DNA of 64,000 bases, from the NCBI GenBank assembly GCA_963848825.1, contig CAWKFA010000017.1, forward strand, positions 930,001 through 994,000, written 5' to 3'. Shown here one piece after another: positions 9,984 to 20,778 of the stretch. The DNA comes from CAVVSQ01 sp963848825 (GTDB lineage Bacteria; Planctomycetota; Planctomycetia; Gemmatales; Gemmataceae). The notes beneath the pieces were generated by a model. It did not search any database and was not told the origin of the DNA. It worked only from the letters and a program-made list of their open reading frames with translations. Position 1 is the first letter of the stretch; each line of letters begins with the position of its first letter. Position numbers and translations under genes: made by a program.

Positions 9984-11048
9984 TTGAAAGAATCTAATCA
10001 TCGCACCATCGCGTGGGTCGGCGGTACGGATGGGTTCGTGCGGCTGCTCGACCAGACACTGCTGCCGACGCGAGTCGAATACCGGGATTGCCGGACCGTC
10101 GAAGAGGTCTGGGAGGCCATTCGCACCTTGCGGGTTCGTGGGGCGCCGGCGATTGGTGTGGCCGCGGCCATGGGTGTCGTCGTTGGCGTGCAACAACTTT
10201 TAGGAACGGACAAACAGGCTTTCAGCCAGCGCTTGCGGGAGGTGGCCGCCTATCTGCGTACCAGCCGGCCAACAGCGGTGAATCTTTTTTGGGCGCTCGA
10301 GAGGATGGAATCGCATGTGCGCAGGCATCTGGAGAAACTTTCTCCCGCCGAACTGCGGCAAATGCTGCTTCAGGAGGCACTGAAAATCGAAGAGGAGGAC
10401 CGGCGTATGTGCCGGGCCATCGGCGCCGTGGGCGCCGAGTTGATTGGTGCGGGGCAGGGGGTCTTGACCCACTGCAATGCCGGCGGACTGGCGACCGCGG
10501 ACTATGGCACCGCTCTGGCCGTGATGTTTTCCGCGGCGGAGCAGGGCAAAAAGTTTCAGGTCTTCGCCGACGAAACCAGGCCCCTGTTGCAAGGGGCCCG
10601 GCTCACGGCCTGGGAGCTTATGGAACGGGGCATAGACGTGACGCTCATTTGCGACAACATGGCCGCGCAGGTCATGAAGGAGAAACGTGTCGATCTCGTC
10701 ATCACCGGCGCGGACCGCATCGCCGCGAATGGCGATACAGCCAACAAAATCGGCACTTATGGCGTGGCGCTGTTGGCCAGGGCCCACGGCATCCCCTTCT
10801 ACATCGCCGCGCCGAGCAGCACTTTCGATTTGAGCATGGCCAACGGAGCCGCCATTCCCATCGAGGAACGCGACAGCCGTGAAATCACGCATGGCATGGG
10901 ACGGCAAATCGCGCCGGACGGCATCAAGGTTTACAATCCGGCCTTCGACGTGACGCCGGCCGAGCTGATTGCAGCGCTGATCACCGAACGGGGCCTGATC
11001 CGACCCGTTACCGAGGCAAACATTCGCAAGATGATAACGGGCCCCTGA
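9984..11048 (+). CDS. mtnA: S-methyl-5-thioribose-1-phosphate isomerase
   Basis: The methionine-salvage enzyme converting methylthioribose-1-phosphate to methylthioribulose-1-phosphate. Conserved motifs are RGAPAIGVAAAMG, THCNAGGLATADYGTAL (catalytic Cys) and ITGADRIAANGDTANKIGT (catalytic Asp), with a C-terminal GRQIAPDG-type stretch. I choose a TTG start at 9984 because AGGAGAG lies six bases upstream; an in-frame ATG at 9921 would overlap the previous gene by 14 bp and has no comparable site. About 354 residues, normal for the family, frame intact. Confidence 0.92.
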   Translation: MKESNHRTIAWVGGTDGFVRLLDQTLLPTRVEYRDCRTVEEVWEAIRTLRVRGAPAIGVAAAMGVVVGVQQLLGTDKQAFSQRLREVAAYLRTSRPTAVNLFWALERMESHVRRHLEKLSPAELRQMLLQEALKIEEEDRRMCRAIGAVGAELIGAGQGVLTHCNAGGLATADYGTALAVMFSAAEQGKKFQVFADETRPLLQGARLTAWELMERGIDVTLICDNMAAQVMKEKRVDLVITGADRIAANGDTANKIGTYGVALLARAHGIPFYIAAPSSTFDLSMANGAAIPIEERDSREITHGMGRQIAPDGIKVYNPAFDVTPAELIAALITERGLIRPVTEANIRKMITGP

Positions 11049-11151
11049 GTTATCGGTAATTGGCTGGCTGTTTGCGGCGGCGATGAAAATGGTTGACAAC
11101 CCATTAGCGGCCACTAAAAAGTACCCTTGTAGGAAGAGGTCCTCGAAAAAT

Positions 11152-11187
11152 GGGGACAGGACCTCTTTAAATTCAGGTCCTGTCCCC
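11152..11187. repeat. Hairpin repeat with GGGGACAGGACCT arms
   Basis: GGGGACAGGACCT at 11152-11164 is the exact reverse complement of AGGTCCTGTCCCC at 11175-11187, with a 10-bp loop. Weaker outer pairing (GAGGTCCTC with GAGGCCTC) extends it to about 75 bp. It lies in the intergenic space between mtnA and the Rieske gene. The shape is REP-like, but no second copy with this core was found in the window. Confidence 0.75.
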
Positions 11188-11309
11188 GTCTTTTGAGGCC
11201 TCGATTCACAGCTTCGCATGCGTGCTTTGGCGAGATTATTTCCGGCGCCGTTTCGCGTTTGGGCATCGGATGTTTGGCGTGTAACGCATAGTTTCGGGGC
11301 GAATTTGCC

Positions 11310-11939
11310 ATGGCGGATCCCAGTCAGACAGCACCTTTACCTTCAACGCCGGCCGTAATTGTGACGGCGGCACCACCTCAGCCTCCTTCGCCTCCCAAGC
11401 CGCCAGCTGCCAAACCGGCGGTCAAGGCGCCGACGCGGCGGTTCTTTCTATTTGCCGTCGCCGGGTCGTGGATGAACTGGGCCTGGATCACCTTCACCGC
11501 GTCGATGATCGGCATGCTGCTGGGCACGGTGCGGTTCCTGTTTCCCAATGTTCTTTCCGAGCCGCCCAGTTCCTTCAAGGCGGGGGACATCAATGGCTAC
11601 GAGGAAAATAAGGTCGATGACAAGTTCAAGGACCAGGGCGCCTGGGTCATCCGCGCTCGCGACGACCGTAATCGCGACATTATTTATGCCCTGAGCACCA
11701 CCTGCACCCATCTGGGTTGCACGCCGAACTGGCTGGACGGCGAAAAGAAGTTCAAATGTCCCTGTCATGGCAGCGGCTTCAAAATATCCGGTGTCAACTT
11801 CGAAGGGCCGGCGCCGCGGCCGCTCGAACGCTATGCACTTAAAAAGTCGGACGATGGCCAGATCGTCGTCGATAAGTCACGCAAGTTCCAAAAAGAGCTT
11901 GGCCAGTGGGATGACGGAGATTCCTATATTCTGTTGTGA
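11310..11939 (+). CDS. Rieske iron-sulphur protein
   Basis: The iron-sulphur subunit of a Rieske/cytochrome b complex. The 209-residue protein has a Pro/Ala-rich N-terminus, a Tat-like RRFFLF followed by one membrane segment (about 45-75), and the [2Fe-2S] ligand boxes CTHLGC at residues 132-137 and CPCHGSG at 150-156. It should face the periplasm and pass electrons from quinol to a cytochrome c. It opens the respiratory gene block that runs to about 20.7 kb. Confidence 0.93.
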   Translation: MADPSQTAPLPSTPAVIVTAAPPQPPSPPKPPAAKPAVKAPTRRFFLFAVAGSWMNWAWITFTASMIGMLLGTVRFLFPNVLSEPPSSFKAGDINGYEENKVDDKFKDQGAWVIRARDDRNRDIIYALSTTCTHLGCTPNWLDGEKKFKCPCHGSGFKISGVNFEGPAPRPLERYALKKSDDGQIVVDKSRKFQKELGQWDDGDSYILL

Positions 11940-12072
11940 TCTTGTCTTGGCACCAGTAAAGATTGCCGTGCCGCGAGAGGCCCTGAGCGAGCGGGGACAG
12001 GGCTTCGTCATGCAAAGGTTGGTTCCCCGTTTCTTCAGGGGCCGCTAAGATCGGCAATTCGGAAAGGGACAT

Positions 12073-12846
12073 ATGGCAATTGGCGATTGGATTCGAACAT
12101 CGCAAGTCTGGAAAAGCATCTTCCGTCATCCCTCGCCGCGCGACCGTCGCAATCGCGTGGTGGTCATGCTCACCAATGTCTTCCTGCACTTGCACCCCGT
12201 ATCGGTGCGCAAAAGCGGCATCGACCTCAGCTACACCTGGTGCATGGGCGGCATCACCTTTTTCCTTTTCCTCGTGGAAACGGTGACCGGTGTGCTTCTC
12301 ATGTTTTACTATCGGCCCACGCTGGAACATGCCTACAACGACATACTTTCGCTACGCGACGTGGCGACGCTGGGCATCCTCCGCGAGCTTCATCGCTGGG
12401 GCGCTCATGCCATGGTGATCACGATCTGGCTCCACATGTATCGAGTGTTTTTGACCGGCAGTTACAAGCCGCCGCGCGAATTCAACTGGGGCGTGGGCGT
12501 CATTTTGCTCGTCTTGACGTTGCTCCTCAGCTTCACCGGCTATCTGCTGCCCTGGGATCAGTTGGCCATCTGGGCCATCACGGTCGGCAGCAATATGGCG
12601 CGCGCCACGCCGGGCATGGGTTACGAAGGTCCGGGATCCAAGTTTTTGGCGATCGGCGGTATAGAGCTCATCCACTCGGGCAGCGATGCGCGCTTCGTGC
12701 TATTGGGCGGGCGGTTCGTCGGCGAGACCACGCTTCTGCGCTTTTATGTTTTGCACTGTGTGGCGCTTCCTCTTGCCGCCGCGCTCTTGATCGCGATCCA
12801 CTTCTGGCGGGTCCGCAAGGATGGCGGCATCAGCGGTGCGTTGTGA
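12073..12846 (+). CDS. Cytochrome b6-like subunit (cytochrome b N-terminal)
   Basis: A 257-residue membrane protein with four helices and the bis-His haem b ligands. ELHRWGAHAMVITIWLHMYR carries one pair of histidines, and FYVLHCVALPLAAALLIAIHFWR carries the second. GYLLPWDQ is the family signature after helix C. The ATG follows AAAGGGA. The size corresponds to cytochrome b6 rather than full-length cytochrome b, and the C-terminal half is encoded by the next gene, as in b6f-type arrangements. Confidence 0.92.
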   Translation: MAIGDWIRTSQVWKSIFRHPSPRDRRNRVVVMLTNVFLHLHPVSVRKSGIDLSYTWCMGGITFFLFLVETVTGVLLMFYYRPTLEHAYNDILSLRDVATLGILRELHRWGAHAMVITIWLHMYRVFLTGSYKPPREFNWGVGVILLVLTLLLSFTGYLLPWDQLAIWAITVGSNMARATPGMGYEGPGSKFLAIGGIELIHSGSDARFVLLGGRFVGETTLLRFYVLHCVALPLAAALLIAIHFWRVRKDGGISGAL

Positions 12847-12890
12847 GCCCCCGGGTTGCGCTTCGAGGTTTTTTTCGGTAACAAGGTGCC

Positions 12891-14171
12891 ATGCACAATA
12901 ATCATTCCCTTTCGACGTCCATTCAGATTGGCCTGGGGATTTTTTATCTCCTGGCCATGATCATGAACCTTGGCTTCGCGTCGTATCAGAACAGCCTCAG
13001 AAACCGTAGCCAGGGCCGGCTCTGGATGATCGTCGCCTGCGTGTTTCTGTTTCACGCCCTGGCCTATTTCTGCATGGCCGGCTGGGCGTTGCCGGATGCG
13101 GTCAAAAACGCCGTCAACACCGCGATGAACCCTGTCACGTACTTCGTGCTGGCCCTCATCGGCTTGACGGCCGTCCTTTATTTCCGCGAGATCTTTACCG
13201 AGCCGGTGGTGGCCTGGGGCATTCTCCAGGTCACGTTGCTCTTCTCCGGCTGGGCGATGACCGACGAGGCCTTCAAAAATATCATCACCAAGCCGGACAA
13301 CGTGCCCATTGTGATTCTCATTTCGTCGGTGGGCTTTTTGACCTGGCTGGCGCTTCGCAAGGCCGTCATCAACGATGGCCGGATCGCACGGGGCGAACCG
13401 CCGCTCGAGAAGACGCGGGATGAAAAAGTGCTCGTGTGGCCCGACCTGGTTTACACCGAACTGATCGCGATGGTGATCTGCACCTTCGCGCTGGTGGTCT
13501 GGGCCGTGTTTCTCAAGGCGCCGCTCGAACAGCCTGCCTCGTCGGCACGCATCCCCAATCCGTCCAAGGCGCCGTGGTACTTTCTCGGCCTCCAGGAAAT
13601 GCTGGTTTATTATGATCCCTGGATGGCGGGCGTCGTGCTGCCAAGCATGATTATCGTCGGCCTGATCGCGCTGCCTTATATCGACTTCAATCAAAAAGGG
13701 AACGGCTACTATACGTTCGCGCAGCGTAAGTTCGCGGTGACCATGTTCTTGCTCGGCTTTATCGTTTTGTGGGTGGTGCTCATCGTGCTTGGCACCTTCC
13801 TGCGCGGCCCGAACTGGAACTTTTTCGGACCGTTCGAAACGTGGGACCCGCACAAGAACGTGCCGCTCAATAACGTCAACCTGTCCGATTATTTTTGGCT
13901 GACGGGCCTGGGGCAAGCTGTCGAGGGCAAGGGGTGGCTGATACGGGAACTGCCGGGAATCATCCTGGTGCTGGCGTATATGCTGCTGTTGCCGCCGCTG
14001 CTCGCCATGACCATCCTGCGCAGCTATTTCATCAAGATGGGCTTCATCCGCTTTTTCGTGCTGGTGACGCTGATCCAGTTCATGGCCGCGCTGCCCATCA
14101 AGATGGTGCTCCGCTGGACAATTAATCTGAAATACATCGTGTTTATTCCAGAAGCGTTCTTCAATATTTAG
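12891..14171 (+). CDS. Cytochrome b C-terminal (subunit IV-like) membrane protein, extended
   Basis: A 426-residue polytopic protein. The central part (SKAPWYFLGLQEMLVYYDPW, then PSMIIVGLIALPYIDF) matches the cytochrome b/b6 C-terminal domain, but the protein is more than twice the length of subunit IV. About five extra N-terminal membrane segments and further C-terminal helices are present. Such enlarged subunits are compatible with the non-canonical Rieske/cytb complexes of planctomycetes. The classic PEWY quinol motif is replaced by APWY. It follows the b6-like gene by 44 bp. Confidence 0.85.
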   Translation: MHNNHSLSTSIQIGLGIFYLLAMIMNLGFASYQNSLRNRSQGRLWMIVACVFLFHALAYFCMAGWALPDAVKNAVNTAMNPVTYFVLALIGLTAVLYFREIFTEPVVAWGILQVTLLFSGWAMTDEAFKNIITKPDNVPIVILISSVGFLTWLALRKAVINDGRIARGEPPLEKTRDEKVLVWPDLVYTELIAMVICTFALVVWAVFLKAPLEQPASSARIPNPSKAPWYFLGLQEMLVYYDPWMAGVVLPSMIIVGLIALPYIDFNQKGNGYYTFAQRKFAVTMFLLGFIVLWVVLIVLGTFLRGPNWNFFGPFETWDPHKNVPLNNVNLSDYFWLTGLGQAVEGKGWLIRELPGIILVLAYMLLLPPLLAMTILRSYFIKMGFIRFFVLVTLIQFMAALPIKMVLRWTINLKYIVFIPEAFFNI

Positions 14172-14248
14172 GGAACGGCAAGCCGAGACGGGCCGAGGAA
14201 CAGGGGCGTTCCTGATCGGCGTCGCGGCCAATAAAACCAGGGACCGAC

Positions 14249-17200
14249 ATGGCTGCTACCGATAAACCTTATCGCGACCAATATGCACTCGACATTGTTT
14301 TCGCCATCTCCTCCATTCTGATGCTGGTCAGCCTCGTGTGGATGTTCATGCAGGACTATTACCGCGAGTACAAGGAAGAACAGCGTAGCTTTCGCGACGT
14401 GGAAGCCGCCCTGGCGCAGCGGCAAGCGCTCGATCAGTTACCGGACTTCGATCGCTTCGAGAGGCGCAGGAGGCGGTAAAACAGGCCCGCATCTACCGCG
14501 ATACGAACAAGCTCCGGGCGGAAATCGAGAGGCTCAAGGGCGAGGTTGCCCAGGCCGCGAGCGACGGGCAGCCGGCTGAAAAGAAGCAAAAGCTGGAAAT
14601 GCAGCTCAAGTCAGCCGAGGCACGCCTGGCGATCAACCAGGAATACCCCAAGGCACGTGAGCGTATTGCCGACCTGTTACCAAAGAAGGCCGTGGCCGAG
14701 CAAGCCTACCAGTCCGTCAAGGCGGACCTGGACTCGATTTCGAGTTTCTACGACATCCAGGTGGACGAACATGGTCCGACCTCGGAAAAGGCGAAAGATT
14801 ATTACACGAGGATTCAGGATTTAAAGAAACAAGTTGAACAGGCCCAGTCGAAAAAAGACCAGATTTCGGCGGAGCTCAAAGATTTGCAAGTAACGACCGA
14901 CCTTTATGAAGGTCCCCTGACCCAGGCCATCTCGAACTGGAAAAAAGTCACTGATAAGTTCGATGCCCAGGTCAAGCTGGCCATCAATAAAAAGTGGGGC
15001 TTTGGCGATGCCGTTCGAGCGTTCCCGGTAATCGACGCTTTCAACTCACCCATCCGTATTCAGCAGTTCACGATCAACGATATACCCATTGATTACAATT
15101 TTAAAACGGTAACTCGCTTCGACCGTTGCATGACCTGTCACCAGGGCATCGATCGCCCGGCCTTTAGCAAGGGAAAACTCAAGGAATTGACGCGTGTTTC
15201 TTCGGAATACGATCAGAAATTGATCAACGCGCATGAAATGATAAAACGCCGCAACGTCGATCTCGAGGGTTTGCCGGAAGCCAAATCCTTGCCGAACTGG
15301 AGGGACCTCCAGCTTACCGAAGTTGCGAAAAGCGAATTGACGGACGCCAGGGTCAACGAGTACTGCGCCACCCGCGGCTCGAGCTCTTTGTCGGCGCCAA
15401 TAGCAAGCACCCCGCCGAAAAGTTTGGCTGCACCTCCTGCCATTCGGGACAGGGTAGCGCGACGAGCTTTACGCTGGCCTCGCACACACCCAACACGTCG
15501 CGGGCCAAGAAACAATGGGAAGACAAGCACGACTGGGAAGCCATCCACATGTGGGACTTCCCCATGAATCCGATGCGCTTCGTCGAATCTTCCTGCCTCA
15601 AGTGTCATCATCAGGTCACGGACCTCATCGGCAGCGACAATCGCAACGAGGCGCCCGAAGCTGACGCGCGGCTTCAACCTGATCAAGGAAAACGGCTGTT
15701 TCGGTTGCCACGAAATCGCGGGGCGCAAGGCTGGCCGGCAGATCGGGCCCGATTTACGCCTGGAGTCAACACCGCCCCTCGAAAGCTACACGGCCAGCGA
15801 ACGCGTCCGGATCGAGAGCGATCTCGACAACGCGCCGGGCAACCTGCGCAAGGTCGGGCCGAGCCTTTACCGCCTGAGCGAAAAGACCAATCGGGACTGG
15901 GTGATCCGCTGGCTGCGTTCCCCACGCAGCTTCCGGCCCGACACCAAGATGCCCCACTTCTATGGTCTAAGCAATAACCATGAGGAGGTGCTCAAGGGCA
16001 CCGGACAGGAAAAATTTCCCAGTACGGAAATATGGGCAATCGCTCATTACCTCTTTGGCGGGAGCGAGAAATATCTCAAGGAAGTCGCCGCGCCGATCAG
16101 GATGACGCCGGGACTCGGGAGAAGGACCTGTCGCTGCTGGCCAGTTTGCAAGCCCTCGGGGCCGCCACCGACGCGGTGAAAAAAGAGATGGACGAGGTCA
16201 AGGCGCGCATTCAGATGCGTGGCACGCCCTTGCTGGTCAACCTGCGCCCGACTATGCAGGGGACCCCGCCAAGGGTCGCCTCTTGTTCTCGAAAAGAGGA
16301 TGCTTGGCTTGCCACAGCCACCAGGCGACGGAAACGGCGCAGGGCAAAAACGGCGACAAGGAATATGGGCCGGCCGTTGTCGGCATGGCTAATTTCGGCC
16401 CGAACCTGAGCCAGCTCGTCGATAAGTTGGGGACGAAGAAGGGGGACAAAGCCTCGGCGCGAACCTGGCTCATTCAATGGGTCATGAACCCGGAAATGCA
16501 CAGTCCGCGCACACGCATGCCGAATACGCACCTCACGAACACCGAGGCCGCCGACGTGGCCGCCTGGCTGCTCGCTCAGAAGGCGACGGACGAAGGCGAA
16601 GACTGGGCAAGCTTGAACGTGCCTGAGCCGGACGGCAAGGACCTGCGCAAGCTGGCGGAAGTTTACCTCGTTCGTTTGCTATCGCAGAGCGATATGGAGA
16701 CGTTTCTGAAAGATGGCAAGTTACGTTCGGAAGTCGTGGCCGACCTGCCCGTCGAGGAAAAGGAGCTGGCGCGGAACTTCGGCGACGAGGGCCTCAAGCA
16801 TTATCTTGGCAAGAAGGCGGTAAGTCGCCTCGGTTGCTTCGCCTGTCACGATATTCCCGGCTTCGACAACGCCAAGCCGATTGGTGTGGCCCTGAACGAC
16901 TGGGGCAAAAAGGACCCGGGCCGGTTGGCCTTCGAGGACATCGACCAGTATTTGCTGCATCATTTCCAAACGGTGCCCAGCCTGGTCGATGGCGAGGGCA
17001 AACCCGTGGCGGCGAAGGTCATCGAGGACCATGGCCACGCCGTCAAAAAGCTTCCTTATGAACAGTTTTATGCCGATGCGCTGGGACATCGTCAGCGTGA
17101 AGGCTATTTGAACCAGAAGATCTACGACCCGCGCAGCTACGATTACAACAGGTTGCGTGCCTGGGATGATCGCTCGCGTATGCCGCAATTCCGTTTTGCC

Positions 17201-18916
17201 CGCGGCCGCCGTAAGGACAAGGAGACCGACGCGGACTTCGAGGCCCGCACGAACGTCGAGGAAGCGGAGGCGCGCGAGGCTGTAAGCACCTTCATTCTTG
17301 GTCTCGTGGCCGAGCCCGTGCCCGCGGCGAGCATCAATCAGCCCAGGGGAGACCGTCTCGCGGAGGTCAAGGGCCGCCAGGTGCTGGAGAAGTTTAATTG
17401 CGCGGGTTGCCATTTAATTCGACCGGGTAACTTTGACATCAAATTAACCGACAATAGCCTCAAGAAACTGGAGGAGGCCTTTGTACGCACGGAAAAACGG
17501 GCCATCGGGGGCGGCGAACATTTCTTCCCGTACCATGCCGACTGGGTTGGCAAGAACCCACCGGCGCCCGATCACTTGAGCGCGCTCGCGGTGCGTGCCC
17601 GCGTCAAGGTGGATGAGGACGACCCGAACATCAAGACCGCCGAGATTCAATTGACGCGTGCCTTACGTTTTCAAGGCAACGACAAGAAAATGAAGGATAT
17701 TGGTACCTTCAGCCTGTTGTCGCTGGCACCGCGTGACATGATTTATCCGCCCGAGCGGGTCTGGGATACGCCGGAGACCCTGGCGGCGTTTCTCAAGGAT
17801 AGGGGCCCCTTTGGCGGCACGTTCGCGGACCTTCTGGTAGAATTGCTGGTGGAGGAGGACAAGGGCAAGCCGCCGCCAGCATTTACACGTGACGGCGGGC
17901 CCGAGACCGACAGCAGCAAGGCGCGCGCGGCCGTGCCGCCCATCTTGCTCGGTCAGGGGGAGCGCACGCAGCCGGAATGGCTCTACAAGTTCCTTCTCAA
18001 TCCTGAGCCGGTCCGCAAAATGGTCGTGCTGCGCATGCCCAAGTTCAACATGAGCCCGGACGAGGCGCGCACGCTCGTGGACTACTTCGCGGCCGTGGAG
18101 CGTACGGAAAATAGCGGCATCGGGCTCAAGTACCCTTATGAAACGATTCCTCAGCAGGAACCGCTGACGGAGGCCTTTTGGCTGCGGAAAAACATGGAAT
18201 ATGTCGCTCGGCTCAAAGCGACCAAGACGAAAGATGGTCAGGGCAAGGAAGTGACCTACTATGACCGGCGTGTGGAGGAACTGACCCCTGTCTGGCAACA
18301 GATTGCCAAGGACCTGGAGGTCAAGCAAGCCGATGCCAAGGCCAAGATGGATGCGGTCAAGCCGCGCGTGGACCAGGCCAAGAAGGCCGTCGAGGCCGAG
18401 AAAGATATGGCCAAGAAAACGGCCCTCGACGCTACCCTGAAAAATGAAGAGGGCCTTTTCCAGACGTGGGAGGCGGAGTGGACCGCGCTCTCGGAACAGG
18501 TGAAAAAGTCGACGGTGGATGAGCAGCGCAAGATCTGGGCGAACGAGCAGGCCTACGTCACGGACAGCTTCCGTGTACTGGCCAACAAGCAACTGTGCCT
18601 GCAGTGCCACGAGATCGACAAACGGCCTAACACGAATCAGATTCAGGGGCCGCCCCTGACCCTGGCTCATGAGCGGCTGCGGCCGGGCTGGGTGGAACGC
18701 TGGGTAGCCACGCCGCAGCGCTTTCTGACCTATAACTCGCAGATGCCTATTAACTTTCCGGCCAATAAGGAAGGTCAATACCAGGAATTGTTCGTCGGCA
18801 CGCCGCTTGAGCAGGTAATCGCGGTTCGGGACTTACTCATGACGTATCCCAAGGTTTCGGCGCTTCCGGTAAATCATTACTGGACGCTGCCGTTGCCTGG
18901 CGATGCGAAAAAATAG
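14249..18916 (+). CDS. Giant multihaem cytochrome c of the Rieske/cytb operon (frameshifted)
   Basis: The inferred product is about 1,550 residues. It has an N-terminal membrane anchor (LDIVFAISSILMLVSLVWMF), a long coiled coil, then eight c-type haem sites at 15127 (CMTCH), 15429 (CTSCH), 15594 (CLKCH), 15697 (CFGCH), 16301 (CLACH), 16835 (CFACH), 17399 (CAGCH) and 18596 (CLQCH). The frame shifts about five times, near 14465, 15370, 15655, 16110 and 16270; from 16283 to 18916 it is continuous. A second coiled coil lies before the last haem. It presumably replaces cytochrome c1/f as electron acceptor from the Rieske protein. The stop overlaps the ribosome-binding site of the next gene. Confidence 0.85.
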
Positions 18917-18926
18917 GAGAACGGTA

Positions 18927-19718
18927 ATGAAGCGCTTATTCGTCCTTGGCCTGTCTCTGACGGCAGTGTCCGTCATGATTCTTGGCCTCAGTCAAAACGC
19001 CGGCACCCAGGGCGGCCAGTGGGGCACTGTCAAAGGCAAAATCATTTGGGGCGGCAAGGAACTGCCCAAGCAATTACCCATCGCCGCGGTGGCGGGCAGC
19101 CCGGATAAAATGGCTTGTGAGATGGGGGGCAATGTGGTCATGGATGAGCGTTGGGTTGTCAATCCCGACAACAAGGGTCTGCGGTCGGCGTTCGTGTGGC
19201 TGGCCAATGTCGATCCGAAGAACAAGGTGTTGCCGATACATCCGGACCTCAAAGAAGTGAAGGTCAAGGAGGTCATTATCGATCAGCCCTTGTGCGCTTT
19301 TGCTCCCCATGCATTGGCGATACGCGCCGGCCAAGAGCTGGTTGCCAAGAACTCGGCGGGCATTGCCCACAACTTCAAGTGGACCGGCATTGGCAATCCG
19401 GGCAACAACGTGTTGATTCCGCCGGGCGGCTCCTTTTTGATCCAGGGCCTGGTGGCGGACCGGTATCCCATCAAAATTGAGTGCAACATCCATCCCTGGA
19501 TGAATGGCTGGGTGCGGGTTTTCGATCATCCCTACTACGCGGTTACCGACAAGGATGGCTCCTTTGAGTTCAAGGACGCTCCCGCGGGCAAGTATAGCGT
19601 CATCGTGTGGCATGGTGAGGGAGGCTGGCTGGGCGGAGCCGCGGGCAAAAATGGCAAGGTCATCGACATCAAGGCCGGCGGCACCACGGATGTCGGTAGT
19701 TTTGAATTTCAACCATGA
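18927..19718 (+). CDS. Cupredoxin-like exported protein
   Basis: A 263-residue secreted protein. The ATG at 18927 has AGGAGA just upstream and starts a signal peptide. The C-terminal half resembles a plastocyanin-like fold: His148 (AHNF), then Cys186, His189 and Met192 within CNIHPWM, the spacing expected for a type 1 copper site. A short carboxypeptidase-regulatory-like beta segment follows (DGSFEFKDAPAGKY). It lies directly behind the multihaem gene and may act as a mobile electron carrier. Copper binding is inferred from the motif. Confidence 0.78.
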   Translation: MKRLFVLGLSLTAVSVMILGLSQNAGTQGGQWGTVKGKIIWGGKELPKQLPIAAVAGSPDKMACEMGGNVVMDERWVVNPDNKGLRSAFVWLANVDPKNKVLPIHPDLKEVKVKEVIIDQPLCAFAPHALAIRAGQELVAKNSAGIAHNFKWTGIGNPGNNVLIPPGGSFLIQGLVADRYPIKIECNIHPWMNGWVRVFDHPYYAVTDKDGSFEFKDAPAGKYSVIVWHGEGGWLGGAAGKNGKVIDIKAGGTTDVGSFEFQP

Positions 19719-19742
19719 TGCCTTATACACGTTGGCCATGTA

Positions 19743-19774
19743 GGGTGGGTCGAGCGTACTCGCGCTGACCCACC
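19743..19774. repeat. GGGTGGGTC inverted repeat
   Basis: GGTGGGTC pairs with GACCCACC across a short spacer, with partial inner pairing GAGCG/CGC. It lies between the two cupredoxin-like genes. It could be a transcription attenuator or a REP-type element; there is no T-tract. Confidence 0.5.
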
Positions 19775-19871
19775 AAAACCCGCCCCTTGATTAGCTCGCT
19801 ACCTGGACCAAATCCGAACGAAACCGGCGCCGTTGTCGCGGCGCCGCTTCACCTAAATGAGGAGACTACGT

Positions 19872-20754
19872 ATGAAGATTATGGCGCGGACAAGTGCTCT
19901 TTTCGCAATGGCCCTGATTTTGGCGAGTTGCGCCAAAAAAGAGGTCGATAAAGATGACGATCAGCCCAAAGGTGCCTTTGTAGGGAGCAAAAGCAAGGCA
20001 ACCGCGGTTGGACGCGGCGATCCGCTCAAGGCAGGCGATGGCGTTATTGTGGGTCGAGTTGTCCTTCAAGGCGCCAAACCGGAGCCCGTGATCATCGCGA
20101 AAATGGCTGAGCACCCCGACAGCGCCGTTTGTCTGGCGGGCACGGAATCCGAAAAGATCAATCCCAAGTGGCTGATAGGCAAGGACAATGGCGTTGCCAA
20201 TGTCGTTATTTCTCTGAAGCCGCCGGCCGGCAAATATTTTGAGCTGGCCGAGGCAGACAAAAACGCGCACGGATACCGTCGTTCTCGACCAGCCCCATTG
20301 TGCCTTCGTGCCCCATATCGTGGCCACCTATCCCAGTTACTGGGATGGCAAGGAATTGAAATCATCCGGCCAGAATTTCCTGGTCAAGAACAGCGCTCCT
20401 GTCAATCACAACACCGCGGTGATCGGCGACCCGCTGAAGAACCCGGGCGGCAATCAGACGCTGCCCTCAGGCGGAGACATGAAGCTGAGCCTGGTTCCCG
20501 AGTCGAAGCCCATCCAGGTTTCCTGCAGTATTCATCCCTGGATGAACGCACGCATCTGGGCATTCGACAATCCCTATTACGCGGTAACCGACGCGGACGG
20601 CAAATTTGAAATCAAGAACGTCCCCACGGGGGTCGAATTGAGCGTGGTCGCCTGGCACGAGGCCGTCGATTATTTCAATGGCGGCAAGGACGGCAAGAAG
20701 CAGAAGTTCAACTCTGGCAACAACACGCTAGATTTGTCGGTTGCCGCGAAATAG
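19872..20754 (+). CDS. Cupredoxin-like lipoprotein, paralogue of the preceding gene (frameshifted)
   Basis: An N-terminal lipobox (LILASC) marks it as a lipoprotein; GAGGAG precedes the ATG at 19872. The middle (DQPHCAFVPH) and C-terminal half (NHNTAV, then CSIHPWMN, then NPYYAVTDADGKFEI) align with the previous gene, keeping His, Cys, His and Met as putative copper ligands. The frame breaks at the A-run near 20260. The two genes look like a tandem duplication, one product soluble and one lipid-anchored. A redox role in the same chain is inferred from position. Confidence 0.75.
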
Positions 20755-20778
20755 CGAATTGTCTGGAAAGGGCCGCGT

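Noticed and set aside
12744..14231. Long minus-strand frame of 495 residues
   Set aside because: It is antisense to the cytochrome b C-terminal gene, is rich in His, Gln, Arg and Asp as expected for a shadow frame, and has no domain.
17663..18778. Long minus-strand frame of 371 residues
   Set aside because: Antisense to the multihaem cytochrome, whose plus-strand frame carries CxxCH motifs; the minus frame has no recognisable domain.
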